Positions 12,081 to 24,959 of a DNA stretch of 64,000 nt are shown piece by piece. The translations under genes were made by a program, and so were the position numbers. Within the stretch, counting starts at the first letter, position 1; each line of letters begins with the position of its first letter. Where the stretch lies: the NCBI GenBank assembly GCA_009760855.2, contig WPIO01000082.1:62001-126000 (forward strand), written 5' to 3'. The DNA is from Cristatella mucedo (taxonomy: Eukaryota > Bryozoa > Phylactolaemata > Cristatellidae). The notes beneath the pieces were generated by a model. The model was not told where the DNA came from. It did no database searches and worked only from the letters and a program-made list of their open reading frames with translations.

Positions 12081-15000
12081 CTAGAGAAGTAAGCACCGAG
12101 GGCTTTGCTTAGGCTTGTGCGGTGGAATTAACACAGCTCGAATGGCCTCGTCAAACACCGTCTTAAGGCCCATCTGCGTCAGAGCAGAGCATTCCAGATA
12201 TTTCACGGCACCGATTTCCTTCAACATGGCCAGACCTACAATGTTCGACAGGCATGAGCAGCCATTCACGAGCATTAGATATGCGTGCATCTGCTACGGC
12301 AGAGAAGAATTTTGAGTTGCATTTAGATAAGTAAGATGCCGTCCTCTCATGTGTAACTAGGTATGGCACAACAGCGAAATCGCTCTGGTCATTCCTTACG
12401 GACATTTGTGCTACACAAAGACAATGAAGACGTTAGCAGCCGACATAACAGGACTACGGGATATGCTTAAACACTTGCCAATCACGGAGTATTCGATTTC
12501 AATGACGATGGTGAATTGGCACTGGTATTAGCTGACAAACAGACAAGCTATCTGCTTGTTCAGCACCTCTCATTGCTGCATTGCTGGGTCTTCGAACAGA
12601 AGATAAGACGCTCACTCTTCACGAGCCACGCAGTCGGTTTGAGGCTCTTCTGCAGCTTATAAATGCAGCTCTTAAATTGACTTAGCTTTTCTTATTTTTC
12701 TGGGAGGAATTAATCTCCTTACTCTACACAATGCTATTCTGCCAGTTGGAAGGATAACTTACCGCGATTTTAAGCCACACTTGCAGGCTATGCTCATTTC
12801 ATACTAGGAAACATTTCACAATTCCACGTCAGCCGTAATCTCTAAATCTGGAAACTTTAAGTTTTGGCAACGCTAAACGACTATTTCAAGGAAATGCACA
12901 TTCATGACAAAAAAGAGGCTTCATTCCCATGCGAATGGCTTCTAGATAAAATACTTGATTTTCTATTTCTAGGCAGTTAACAAATCTCTTCATTAAATCA
13001 AAAGGAGGCCACCATTCACCGTACAAGCAAGGTAACTTTAAGCAGAACAGAACGAAATTTGAACGCGTAGATCAATCATGTCACAGCTCAGAAAAACTTC
13101 AAAGCAGCAAGCACTTCAAACGAATGTACAGCACCAAATAGAAGAGAAAACCGCTAGCAGAAAACAGTCAATAAGGCAGACTACAAGAACCAGGAGCACC
13201 CACCTTGGGGGTAGCTTATAGGAGCGAGGCGCTTCTCTTTGAGCCTCTCCACGGTCTCCTTGTCTTCTCGCAGGTCTAGCTGAGTGCCGACGAGGATAAT
13301 CGGGGTTTTTGGACAATGGTGGCTAACTTCAGGAAACCACTGCAAAAGCAAGCATTAATTTACACAGCCTTGGCTAAGGACAAGGTGACAAGTGACCATT
13401 TTCTGGCTGGTCAACCAAGCCTAACCCAACAATGGGATCAGTATTGATTGCATATACCAGCATGGATTTATTAGTAATAATGCACTAGATAAAGCGCCCT
13501 CAGAGAACTCAATTTATTTCTAGGCGCTTAACGTTTGCTGCAAAGGGAAATGCAATTGAATGGTGAGTAATATCACTCTTGATAAACAACATAAATATAA
13601 ACAACATAAATATAAACAACATGAATAACATGGTTAGGGGTGCCATGCACAGGGTCAGCATGCAAATGTGGTTGGTTACAGCATGCACGGTGCCAGCAAG
13701 CATAAGCACATGAAGGACGAACCATAGGGACCCACTAAATGCTCTCCTAAATAGGTGTTTTTAAGTTCTTTTTAAATGTGCTAGAGTCAGGGGACGTTCT
13801 GACGCAAGTCAGGAGGGAGTTCCAGGCTTTGGGAACATACCAACTAAATGCAAGACCTCCAAAAGATTTCAGGTTTGTACGAGGTATTGGTAAACTATTG
13901 AATTCCGAAAAGCGGGTGGTACGATGCTTGGCCTGGTGGGGGAGTAGATCTGAGAGGTAAGCTTGATCCAAAGAATGAAGTGACCTAAAAGAGATGCCAA
14001 AACCTTGAAGTCGATCCGTCGCTTGAATGGCACCCAGTGCAGGTTGGCACGAAGTGATGTAATGTGGCAACTGCGACGCTCACGACAGACAAGCCTAGCT
14101 GCCGAGTTGTGCACCAGCTGCAATCACCTGATCGCACATACTGGTAGGCCAGTAAGCAGTGAGTTGCAGAAGTCGAGACGGGATGTCACGAATGCATGGA
14201 CCAACTTAGACGTGGGCAGATTTGACAGTGAAAGTAGGCAGATTTGACTGTGGAGCTGATGTGGTCGTCTAACAAGTGGTCACTTTGGAACATGACAACT
14301 AGATTTCGAGCTGATTCAGCAGGAGATATGCTGGCAGAGCCAATGCTGAGCGTCAGCCTTCCAAATTTCACAATCCCACTGGGTTTGCCAATAACTAGTA
14401 AGTTACTTTTATTATCGCTTAGCTTTAGAAAATTCGCTGCCATCCATGTGTATATGTCATCACTACATGCAGCAAGTGAGATGAGAGAATTTGAGCAGCT
14501 CGAAGGCTGGGAGGGATTAAAGCAAAGGTACAACTGAGTGTCATCCGCATAGAAGTGAAAGCCTAGATAGATTGTGCTTGGCAATCACATCAGCAAGAGG
14601 GAGAGTATAAACCGTGAACAGAACCGGACCTAGCACGGAGCCCTGAGGTACCAAATATTTCAGCGGTACCTCAGATGATCTTTGTCCATTCCCGTCAATA
14701 ATCTGGAGTCTCCCACTGAGACAGGACCAGAACCATTGCAGAGCAGTGCCAGTGATGCCCAGGGGAGATGAGAGGTGCTCTAGAAAAACTTGCTGATCGA
14801 TAGTATCAAAAGCTGCCGAAAGATCGATCAAAACAAGTAGAAACACTACCCATTTCTGCATTCCTATGTAGGTCGTTGTATACCCTAAGCAATGCTGACT
14901 CTGTGGAGTGATTAGCTCTGAAGCCAGACTGGAAATTACTAACAAGGTGTAACGTTTCGATATATGAGTTGAGCTGGTCCTCCACGACCCGTTCCAGTGT

Positions 15001-18000
15001 CTGTGATAGGAATGATAGAAGGGAGACTGGGCGGTAGTTGCTTAAGTTCTCTTGGTCTAGTGTCGTTTTCTTGAGAAGTGGCCTGACTACAGTTTTGTTG
15101 AAAGATGTTGGGATTTGGAGTTAAGACTTAAGGCCTGAGCGATATGCTGTGGGGGTGAGATTGCAGTTGATACACCGGTCAGAAAAATCGATGGCACAGC
15201 AAGACCCTGACCTGTCACGGGTGTGACCAACAGACCGGTGTGACCATGGGCAAGCTTAGGTCACTAGCCCAAGCTGCACTACTCACTCAGATTGGGGCAG
15301 AGGAGAGAGTGGGACACTAGCCACACCAAGAGCCAGAGAGCTGCATTCTTATGTAGCATGTCTAGTACGAGTTTCAAATAAGACGACAAATAGTTAACAT
15401 GCCAAAAAGGATAACACGTCAAACAAGCTGACTCACTCAAACAACAATGCCGGGTACAAGAACTGCTGAAGAACTACCGTTGTTTACCTAAATGTCACGG
15501 TGCTACCTAAAACATCGTCACGCTTTTACACGAGGGGTTATAAAGATTCTTACCTTAGCCCTCACGTTTTCAAACGAAGCTGGGCTGATGAGTGAGAAGC
15601 AGATTAGAAATACATCCTGCAAATAAAAGGAAGCACGTTTAGAAATACAGGTATAGTGGAAGCACATTTCAACAATGCGTACACACCACGTTAACCAGGA
15701 GCGAGAACACACTGGTAGCAAACAGTGCCTAATAATCAATACTTGCGTATGACTACGGCAATTGCTTCACTCATTTCCAGTCTCACACCCCAAACGGAGT
15801 ACAATGCTTTGCAGACACTGTTTTCCTAATTTGTAGATGCAGATCCTGCACTCCAGACTACGTCGTTCAACCACTGTGCGAATTGCTTTTTCTGAAAAGA
15901 AGCTTAGAGATAATAGAAAAGATGAATACTGACAACATACTAATTGGTGGTGATATGCTTTGGCCGCCATACTTAGCATATTTTTCTAGATGAGGCATGA
16001 TCCACATCGATCTGGACGTGTTTAGTGCTGCAACGATGCACTGTCTTAAAATAATAGCAATACTGATATCTTTCAAATCTTGGCACAATGGAAGACTGAA
16101 CTGACAGTTCAATGAAATTCACTTGAACATTAATAGCAGGAACCTAAATGACTTACTTACTTACCTAAGTACCATAGTTTTAATAAAGCGCCAACACACA
16201 GTCTTGGAAAACTTCTAAACTCGCCAGGAACAGATACGATGGACACAGTATCTCACTCAGATGTGATACGAACAAGAATGTCGTAAGACAGACAGCAAAA
16301 GAGAAGAGTGAGCGAGAGACAGACCAACAAAAACCATTCATATAAACAAAAATTATCTTAACAATATAAAAGTGCTAAAGAGTATCACAGGCTTACTTTG
16401 GTTGCAATCAATTGTGTTAATGTCTTCCATTTAGCTATAAATAGGAATAACCTACCGTTTGTTATTAAAGGAGAAAGGCAGCTATATTAATGCTTGACAA
16501 ACGCCGTCAAGCATTAGCGATCACATTACATGGACCCTGTCAAAAGTTTCATTCCACTGCAGATTACACAATCAAGGCTTGCATTGACAAATCGGGTAAG
16601 GAAGGCCAATAAGTCGATACAATGCACGTAACTAAGCTTCAATCTGAGAGCGAGTACTACTTACAGTCTGAGGATATGACAGCAGTCGGAGTCGATCGTA
16701 TTCCTCTTGGCCAGCAGTATCCCAAAGGCCCAAGTTGATGGGTCTCCCGTCAATCATCACATTTGCTGAGTAATCATCGAACCTGCGAGAATATCGATGC
16801 GACTATGAAGCAATCTAAAGCGTCCTGCAGCGTCTCATGACGGATGCCGCTAGTTCGCTTGACAACTTACCCTGGTGGTATACACTTGCAAGGGAACTTA
16901 TTCGTCGTGTAGCTGATCAGAAGATATGTTTTACCGACGCATCTACGAATAGACAACAAATGATGCCAACGCATGCACAATGTCGTCAATCGCTCCGGAC
17001 TCACATCTGAGCAGGTGGAGTGTTATGCAGGAAACCCACAGCGTACAGTCAAATGGATGGCAGCAAATTTTCTAAAACTAAACGATGATAAAACTAACTT
17101 ACTAGTTATGGGCAAACCCAGTGTGATTCAGAGATTGGAAAGGCTGATACTCAAAATTGGCTCTGCCAGCATATCTCCTGTTGAATCAGCTCGAAATCTA
17201 GGTGTCGTATTCCAAAGCGACCTCTCGTTAGACGACCATATCAGCTCCACAGTCAAATCTGCCTATTTTTCGCTTCATAATATTGCTAAAATTCGGGCTT
17301 GTTTAGATAAGGATACCACGTCCAAGTTGATCCATGCATTTGTGACATCCAGTCTCGACTTCTGCAGCACACTGCTCGCTGGCCTACCGGCATGTGCGAT
17401 CAGGCGATTGCAGCTGGTGCAAAACTCCGCAGCTAGGCTTGTCTATTGTGAGCATCGCAGTTGCCACATTACTCCACTTCTCGCCGACCTGCACTGGCTA
17501 CCAGTCAAGCAACGAATTGACTTCAGGGTTTTGTCGCTCACTTTTGGGTCCCTTCATTCTCTGGCTCCAGCCTATCTCTCAGATATACTCCCCCATCAGG
17601 CCAAGCATCGTACCACCCGATTTTCGGAATCCAACAGTCTACAAATACCTTTTACGAACCTTAAATCCTTTGGAGACCGTGCATTTAGTTGGTATGCTTT
17701 CAAAGCCAGGAACTCCCTCCTGACCTGCGTCAGATCTTCCCCTGACCTAGCCGTATTTATAAAGAACTTGAAAACACACCTATTTAGGACAGCATTTAGT
17801 GGGTCCCTGTGATTCGTTCTTGATTTGCTTAAGCATGCTGACACTGTGCATGTAATGTAATGTATCTCCGAAAGTAACTCCACAAAGTCAAAAAGACCAT
17901 GTGGGTGTTACGCAGGAGAGTTTTTTATAGAGCACTCACAGCCTAAGCGGCTTTCGGTACGCATTCGGTAGCCAACAGACTTCGTCTCACGCAACAAAGA

Positions 18001-18835
18001 TAAAGTGGGAAGCATAGCAGAGTTAGGAGAGCAGTTGAGGTAGTGAGTAGCATAGAAGTAGCAGTTCAGGACCGCTGAAAAAGATGTGCCATAGTCGGCA
18101 GTTGGAGAGTAGATGTCGTTTCGTAAGAATTGTGGAAGCGAGTTCCACAGTCTAGGACCTGCTGCCACTTACCACGTTTGCATGCTGACCCTGTGCATGT
18201 AACCCTTAACCATGTTATTCGTTTTTTTTGTTTATTAAGCATGATTTCACTTACCATTCAATCGCATTTCCCTTTGCAGCAAATGCAAAGCGCGTAGATA
18301 GAGATTGAGTTCTCTGACGGCGCTTTATCAAGTGCATTGTTTTTATTATTATTATTAACAGGGAGTAAAACGCGAAGAATGGTCGACTGGACTGAAGTAG
18401 CGCTTCTTAAAAAAGCTCCCTTCCACCCGCGTCCGTCATTGAGCAACCACTATAAACAACATTAAATTCGGATGCCAAGGCGACGCTACCAACGTCTGAT
18501 TTCCGGTATGTGGATGCAAAGCTGGATCGAAGAGTTCTCTCTAAGAGCAACCCCCTCACGAAGAAAAAAATGATGGCCCGAAGGGCAAAGTGCGAAACAG
18601 CTCAAATCGTGCGAGAAGTCACGAAAGGGTCTTTTGGGGAGATGCACGACCTTCACAACGCCGATTCAATTCACAGCGCCGATCGCGGGTCGGCAGGTCT
18701 GACTAGAGACGACGACGAACGGGCACAGAGGGGGGACACAGGTGCTCGCACAGCGGATCAATTCAGACGAGATGAAAAAATTGCTAGTTGCTACGCTTAC
18801 CCATCGCCCACAACGACACACTTAATGGCCTGCAT
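12081..18835 (-). CDS. RAC1: Rac-2: Rac-family small GTPase paralogue, complete six exons, divergent switch I
   Basis: Exons on the minus strand: 18801..18835, 16871..16942, 16665..16782, 15554..15616, 13204..13339, 12081..12235. They sum to 579 nt, 192 residues plus stop, the usual Rac length. All introns are GT-AG (1858, 88, 1048, 2214, 968 nt). Exon 1 gives [12 protein letters not shown]. Exon 3 keeps WDTAGQE. Exon 5 gives [22 protein letters not shown] and ends SYPQ. Exon 6 gives KYLECSAL (SAL base-recognition loop) and ends SPRCLLL, a geranylgeranylation-type box, with a weak basic tail (HKPKQSPR). Exon 2 keeps VGKT but encodes A13C, C18Y, A27K, G30C, E31K, Y32C, T35P and V36G. Thr35 normally ligands Mg2+ and senses GTP, so this protein may not switch normally. 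N39D and P69L follow in exon 3. There is no stop or frameshift. It is either a neofunctional paralogue or a young pseudogene. LINEs occupy introns 1 and 4. Confidence 0.88.
13450..15120 (-). mobile_element. LINE-A copy in Rac-2 intron 4
   Basis: Reads in the same direction as Rac. The 3' end is at 13473..13530, with ATT-rich tail and the family hairpin (GCGCCTAGAAA/TTCTCTGAGGGCGC). Inward come the C-terminal region, thumb, an RT core with [14 protein letters not shown] near 14560, and [12 protein letters not shown] near 14800. The frame is split into at least four pieces. It is 5'-truncated just before the RT domain. Rac-3 has the empty site (38268), and Rac-1 has the same insertion (1..220). 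Confidence 0.88.
17053..18356 (+). mobile_element. LINE-A copy in Rac-2 intron 1, antisense to the gene
   Basis: 5'-truncated, starting at [16 protein letters not shown]. One frame (continuing the line from 16973) runs to 17812 with thumb and C-terminal regions. The 3'UTR is interrupted by a LINE-B copy, then resumes with the hairpin (18287..18327) and (ATT)n ending at 18356. Rac-1 (near 2151) and Rac-3 (near 43310) show the uninterrupted intron, so the insertion is specific to Rac-2. Confidence 0.9.
17847..18166 (-). mobile_element. LINE-B 3' fragment nested in LINE-A
   Basis: Begins with the LINE-B tail (TAATGTAATGTATCTCC) and extends 320 bases into the C-terminal coding region ([16 protein letters not shown]). 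It splits the LINE-A 3'UTR at GTGCATG/CTGCCACT, an order seen uninterrupted at 60288..60310. It is younger than its host element. Confidence 0.9.
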
Positions 18836-19079
18836 AGCCACTGGCTAGATACGGAATCAGCTGATCCGTATGCAGAGCGCACGACCAGGAAGAGCCGCAA
18901 CCACGACGGACATCCGGGTAGCAGGCGACGATAGTTGAGGCGATTACGTACAGTCAAGATTACAAATAATAAAAGTATTTTCTATTTCCTTACTTAAAAT
19001 AAAATAAGAAATGGTTTTAACTTTGTTTTTAGTTGAATTCATTTTCTACCAACCGTCTTTCATTAATACGTCAGATGGG
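18836..19079 (-). promoter_or_regulatory. 5' flank / probable 5'UTR of Rac-2
   Basis: Homologous to 2629..2879 and 43787..44039 with scattered substitutions. It contains the same GC-rich then A/T-rich order and no coding frame. The promoter assignment rests on position and conservation only. Confidence 0.4.
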
Positions 19080-21070
19080 CGTGGCATCTATGCAATCAAG
19101 CCCTAAGTGGCTACCCGCGTGTGTACCTGCAGCGTGTTGCTGGCTTGTTCGTAGTGCTGTGTTGCTGCTGGTCGCTGCTGAATTTCGCCATGACCGCACG
19201 GCGTGCTTCCAGCAAACCGCTGGCTGAGACCGCACGCCTCGATCGGGCCGCCGCCCGCCGTGACCTCGAAGGCCGCGGCCGCCAGTGGGCGCTGGCGGTT
19301 CGTTCAGTCCTGACAGTCGCGGAACGACCGACCGCCGGTAGAGCGGCGGTTGCGCTGAGCGCATGTTCAATGCGCTGCCGTACATTTGGATATCCATGAG
19401 GCTGAATTCCTGTCTCTCGCGGCGCCTGGTACGCGGCCGAGCAGCTGAAATTTACGAGCTGCAGAAACTTTGCCTGTGCTGTAAGGCCTCTTGACAGAAC
19501 GCTTTGTCGGCGCAGCGTCGAGCCAGTAATCTCTCGTTCGGCTCCGCAGCTCCCAGCTCGCTGCCCGATACCGCAGAATCGCCGTGGGGGATTTCTCGGT
19601 GGCTGAGCCGAAGCAGGCCTCGCGCACACGGGCCGTCGAGGCGCTCCGCCTCCCTGCTGCGTGCGCGGAGCCTGACGGGAGGGGAGGAGAATGAGAAAAG
19701 CACCTGAAGGATGCCTGCCGCTAACCATCAGCAACGAGTGGGAAACTAGCGTGTCGCTTGCCTGTGTGGCTGGCGCGGCGGTTCGGCACCTGACCACCGT
19801 CCTACGTCGTCTACCGTGGCCTTGTCACTGGCCGAGGCAGGTCAGCTGCAATGTAGGGCCCAGCCGTGGGGGGGCTGCTTAAACCATTACCAAAGAACCC
19901 ACGAAGCTAGAGTCGGGATCAGCCTGCTTATGTCGGCGGTGGAACAAAACGGAAAAGAGCCCGCGTCTGAATGTTCTTGCACGTCTTAAGGTGAATATTA
20001 GCAGGTCGACGATGCAAGAGAGAGAGAAAGAGAAAGGAGAGAAAGAAAGAGAAAGGGAGGGTGAGTGAGAATGAGATGGTGTCGAGAGAGAGAGTGAGAG
20101 AGAAAGAGAGAGAGAGTGTGTGTGTGAGAGAGAGGAAGAAAGAGAGAGAGAGAGAGGGAGAGAGAGAGAGAGAGAGTTAGGGAGACAGAAAAAGACATGC
20201 AGAGAGAAAGGGAGAGAGAGAGAGGGTAACCCTGATACATTCTAGACATAACAATTTAGCCTTGCCTCAATTATGCTCATGCGGGTGCTACAATAGCCCA
20301 ACCCCGCTCCCCCCCCCGTCGCATCTAGGAATTTTGGACTACGCAAGATGTGTACTGCAAAGGTTCTCTGAACGCTCGCTCCGACGATAGCCGTTCTCGG
20401 CCTCTCGTAAGTAAGATAGGGCGTCCTGGTTGAATCAGATTGAGAATTTGAGTTGATGTTAATTCCCCAGTTATTGTGTACTCCAAATATATATTTTATC
20501 GGACTCCCTGGTCCAACAGTATTGCTCTGTCGATCGAACTAAAACGCAGAGCACTCTGAGCTACCCACTTACGGCGAACGGTTAATGTCGCTATACAGTT
20601 GCTGCCGGCGTGGCAGTAAGCACTGAGTCGCGGCAACACTTATCGGCTTCGGCTAAGAGACAATACTTGCGGGTCCACGGGGTCTCGGTTTACGAACGTC
20701 CGGCATGTAAGCTTACGCAGGCTTTGGCATGGGCCAGGTAGTAGTGCCCAATGCTTGCACAAGATCGGTGCCGTGAATTCACGTCGACGCACAGCAATAG
20801 CACCACAAGCATACTGACCCGCGTTTAATCAAACATCATTGGGCAACAGCTAGGTAGCTGGACAACGAAGTGAACAAGTGATCACGCTGCCCCACGACCA
20901 AAGTCTGAGCCAGCCATCGAGCGACATCTGTGACGTATGCTGGCGACATATCAGCGGATGAAGGCCGCCAAATCGAATCTGACAGATCAGGTAGCGGTTT
21001 TGTGCCCAGCGTGAAAGCAGAAGGCATCGAAGCGGTCAACGCTGCTAATGGTCTCGGGTTGGCCTTTCCA
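19080..21070. repeat. Block U2, Rac-upstream repeat
   Basis: Full version of U without the D-type module of U1. Includes a GC-rich part (19080..20000), a GA tract, the A/T-CCAAT core (20482..20520) and a distal part (20560..21070) that matches D2 10600..11040 and D3 35470..35930. An open minus-strand frame of 228 codons (19111..19797) is matched by a 265-codon frame in U1 but only 139 codons in U3 and has no recognisable domain. Confidence 0.75.
20014..20225. repeat. GA-rich microsatellite in U2
   Basis: Imperfect GA/GAAA repeats with a short GTGTGT stretch, at the same place as the GA tracts of U1 and U3 but with a different internal pattern. Confidence 0.9.
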
Positions 21071-22310
21071 CTTCTGAATACAGGGTTTCTTGGAGCCTTA
21101 AGCTTCGTTTTTATAACCGTTCATCCACGGCCTAGAATCCCAGAAAGACGGGAGAAAAGGCACGAAGTAGTTAGTCTAGTCCAGTAAGGTTTGATGGCGT
21201 CCGGCAAGATTGTCATTATCCACATAACGGTCAACATATGAGCGCCTCCATATATTTTTGATGTCGCTTTCGACCATCGTTCGACTATGCAGGCCATTAC
21301 GCGAGTCATGTAAGACTCGATCTGGATCCAAGGACTGCTCTCAGGGCATGGATGTTAATTAGATAGGCCCGCCCTCAGTACGGCTCTAGGAATCAATGGG
21401 AGGTGTCGCATCCGGATGTTATCACATTATTCTTATAGTAAATCTTCCTAGGATTTCTTTATTTGCCTTCCAGTGCTCTTCCAGAGAATTATTATGGATT
21501 CCGGCACTGCAGCACATCTCCAAAACCTCAAGAAACCGTAGCACCGTGCGATGCTGCTCGATGCCATACAGAGTCAGCGAGGTATCACGATATTAGTAGT
21601 TTCCATCACCTTCAATTGTTCTGGATGAGCACTGCCTCCTCGGCAGACTAGAAAGAAACACCGGACGTATTCTGGCAGAAATTGTACATTCTTCATCGGG
21701 GTACGCTAGGAACTTAGTTAAAGATATTCACACATCATAATGTGCGCGAAATTTAGGCACGTTTAATTGTACATGCTGAGTTGATTTTGCACACATCGTA
21801 ACATAACCAACGACGCATGAAAAGCATGATTTTTCAACATAACCAACGACGTATTAAATGCATGAAAAGCTTACTGATTCACGCCTCTGACAGTGTTAAG
21901 CGACCTCAATGATTGCAGCCTCTGATAACATAATGACGCTAAGCCCGTTCGAGGCACTTCAGCACGCCCACATGATGATCAGATGAAAAGGTGCTGATAG
22001 TACATGGGAAATAGCTCTTAAATGTATAGCACCCTCAGCGAACTACTTCCTTACCAGGGCGCTTTAAAACATGCTGACACAAGCACTAGCCAAGCAGTTT
22101 GTGGCACGCACTGTATAGCTCATATACGAGCCTGAAAAGGAGAAAGTAAGATCATCACGACGGCTCATGAGTGTAACCCCGGGGTTAGGTTCCTGACCTT
22201 GCAGTTAACAGTACACCCTTTCAGCACATAATGTTCTCAAAACAGAGGTACGAGTGGTACTCTCACTTCCAAGCAGAGCTCAAGCATTGGTAGACTGTCT
22301 CAAATCACGG
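21071..22310. repeat. Segmental duplication block Q (copy 1)
   Basis: Aligns with 46105..47884. The other copy has an 0.83-kb LINE-A inserted near the point equivalent to 21350. Both end in CAAGCATTGGTAGAC, after which the copies differ. No coding frame is shared between the two. Confidence 0.8.
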
Positions 22311-22430
22311 CGCCATCTTCGGATAACCAGCTGCCTCGAAATCCTTAGGTTCGCGCAGCAATATTAGTCGGATCGTTAATTAGTCCTTGGAAAACTGATC
22401 GGACGTGACTCTGCAGCACTTATATTAAGC

Positions 22431-22590
22431 CGTGATGGCACACTAGGTAAGGCGGTTGCTTACGTGGGTGCGATTCCTGTGGTGGGTGATTCTTTATCGT
22501 GACTGCAAGCGGTGGTGATAGCCGTAAAGGCTCTTCTGTCGCTATACAAAAAAGAGGCTGTTTAATCAGCTAGGATGTATTAATTTATTC
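22431..22590 (+). mobile_element. SINE-B (tRNA-headed)
   Basis: An A-box-like GGCACACTAGGTAAGG and a decayed B box (GGGTGCGATTCC) are followed by the body shared with 34797..34970, 49962..50155, 54372..54520 and 63020..63187: CTGCAAGCGGTGGTGATAG, GCTCTTCTGTCGCTATA, GAGGCTGTTTAATCAGCT, then an A/T-rich tail. The tRNA part is not a functional tRNA gene. Confidence 0.75.
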
Positions 22591-23096
22591 ATGTTGTAAG
22601 CAGTGGCTCCGGAGGAGGCTGTTCTTGTAGCGTCTCACGGAGACAAGACCGCGGATGTGAGTGCTAAACGAGACTCAATCTTTATTTCTCTCAACGCGTA
22701 CATATACGAGCTGCCTGACTCATCACTGATGGGGGAGAGTGCAGCTGTGGCGGGCAAAGTCCTTACATCAAGGGCCGGACGTATTGCTGCGCCAAGTCAA
22801 TTGCCCAACCACCTGCTGCAGGCTGGGCATATATTAGTAGCCGGATGCTGCTGCGACAACTATAATAGCAGAAGCAGCAGGTGCACACAACACTTATCGT
22901 GCGTGAGTTTGTCGGCCATTTCACCGGCGAGAGTGAATGCGGATGTGGCAGTCGGTCAGGTGATTCCGACATGAAAGGCACTTTGCGAGGTTGAAAAGGC
23001 ACAAACTTGCATTCGGCGCACTCTCTAGCGCCCCAGGAGCACTCTCGGTGCTCGTCATTTAGTATCGAATCTTACCGTTCGGTAACGCATCGTCAA
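22591..23096. other. No feature recognised
   Basis: Sequence between SINE-B and a LINE-B tail, not repeated elsewhere in the window. A 123-codon plus-strand frame (22603..22974) has no recognisable domain and no supporting splice or homology signal. Confidence 0.4.
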
Positions 23097-24765
23097 TGTA
23101 TCTAATGTAATGTAATGTATCTCCGTCAGTAACTCCACAAAGTCAAAAAGACCAGGTGGGTGTTACGCAGGAGAGTTTTGTATAGAGCACTCACAGCCTA
23201 AGCGGCTTTCGGTACGCATTCGGTAGCCAACAGACTTCGTCTCACGCAACAAAGAGAAAGTGGGAAGCATAGCAGAGTTAGGAGAGCAGTTGAGGTAGTG
23301 AGTAGCATAGAAGTAGCAGTTCAGGACCGCTGAAAAAGATGTGCCATAGTCGGCAGTTGGAGAGTAGATGCTGTTGCGTAAGAATTGTGGAAGCGAGTTC
23401 CACAGTTTAGGACCTGCAGAGCTAAAGCTTCTGTCGCCAACTGTCTTTAAGCGGAGGAATGGGACAGCTAATTTATTGTCCACACAGGACCTGAGGGCGC
23501 GAACCGGCTGAAACTGATGCAGCAGTTCAGCTAGGTACGAAGGAGCCAAGCCGTGGCGGGCCTTGTGGGTCAGCGTAAGAACTTTGCTCTGTATCCTTTG
23601 CTCAACCGGCAACCATCCTAGCTCTTTCAGCAAAGGTGAAACGTGCTCAAACCGCTGGGACTTGAAGACCAGCCTTGCAGCCATATTCATATTCCGCTGT
23701 AGTGGCATAATAGCTTTCTTTGGTAGCCCAGCCAAGAGGGAATTACAATAATCAAGCCGAGACAGAACTAAAGAGCTAGTTAAATTGTTTACAAGCCACT
23801 GTGGGAGACAGCTTCTAATCTTGGATAGGGATCGGATGTGGTGGCTAGCTGTAGAGGCAGTCTTCTGAATGAAGCTTTTGAAATTGAGGCAGCTGTCGAA
23901 CACGACACCTAGATTACGAGCACGTGGTGAAGGTCGCACAATAGCATCACCTATTAGAACAGCAAAGCCTTTTAATCCAGCCACACGCTTAGGGTGTCCT
24001 ATGAGAAGCAGTTCGGTTTTATCGTCATTTAATTTCAGGAAGTTTTCCGACATCCAGGATCGAATATCGGCAAGGCAAGCATTCAGTTTCTCAGTTGCTG
24101 CAGCAGATTCCGACGGTTTAAATGACAAATACAACTGAGTATCGTCAGCATAGAAGTGATATCCTATTCCATGGGCCTTAATCACTTTTCCCAGAGGTTG
24201 TGTATAAATAGAGAACCGCAAGGGACCAAGTACAGACCCTTGAGAGACTCCACAGGTGACCCTTCTCGTGTCTGAGACCTGACCCCCACACGACACGGAT
24301 TGAACACGATCAGACAAGTACGATTTAAACCACGCCAGTGCTTCGTCTGCCAGACCGATCGTTGTTCTCAATCGTTCAAGATGAACTTCGTGATCAATGG
24401 TGTCGAAGGCAGCAGACAGATCTAGCAGAGCTAGGGCAGTGACATTCCCGTCGTCGTTGCCACGTAGAATGTCATTGTTAACACGGAGGAGAGGAGCAGT
24501 TTCAGTAGAGTGCTACCTCTTGAAACCTGATTGAAATGTTTCTGACATTCCATTATTTTCAATATGTTCAACTAGCTGCTTAGCAACAATTTTTTCAAGA
24601 ATCTTTGATAAGAACGGAAGAAGGGAAACTGGACGATAGTTTGCTAGGACCTCTGTGTCTAATCCAGGCTTTTTAAGAATAGGTCTAACGATTTCCGATT
24701 TGAAGGACTTGGGGACGACCCCTTTTCCCAAAGAGGCATTAAAAATCTTGGTTATGGCAGTCTGC
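23097..24765 (-). mobile_element. LINE-B copy, 5'-truncated, nearly intact RT
   Basis: Tail at 23097..23130. One frame spans 24767 down to 23163, broken by a single TAG at 24513..24515. Upstream of the stop is the RT start ([28 protein letters not shown]). Downstream come [37 protein letters not shown] with intact YADD near 24150, KLNDDKTELLLIG, thumb and C-terminal regions. It is almost identical to 31633..34306, including the same TAG. The 5' end stops at ATGGCAG, where the longer copy continues into the endonuclease. Confidence 0.93.
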
Positions 24766-24959
24766 ATGTGTTGCCATATTTAAAAAGAGCACATTTTTCG
24801 TCATCGGTTTGACCAGCGTCGTCCGATGGTCGTGATACTCTCTGACGTTCTAGGAAATATTCCTTTGATGGTCTGGCTAGTTGGAGAAATGACCATGCAC
24901 AAGTTTAAAAAGAATATTTAGGCTTTCGACGAAAGGTTCGTAATAGCAGCTAGAGCAAG

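Noticed and set aside
13116-13316. Arg-rich minus frame over Rac-2 exon 5 (and its twin at 37822..38145)
   Set aside because: Shadow frame of exon 5. The true frame reads [10 protein letters not shown] through GTQLDLRED with matching splice sites.
12081-18835. Calling Rac-2 a processed or plainly dead pseudogene
   Set aside because: Introns are present and no stop, frameshift or broken splice site is found, so processed origin is excluded and death is unproven.
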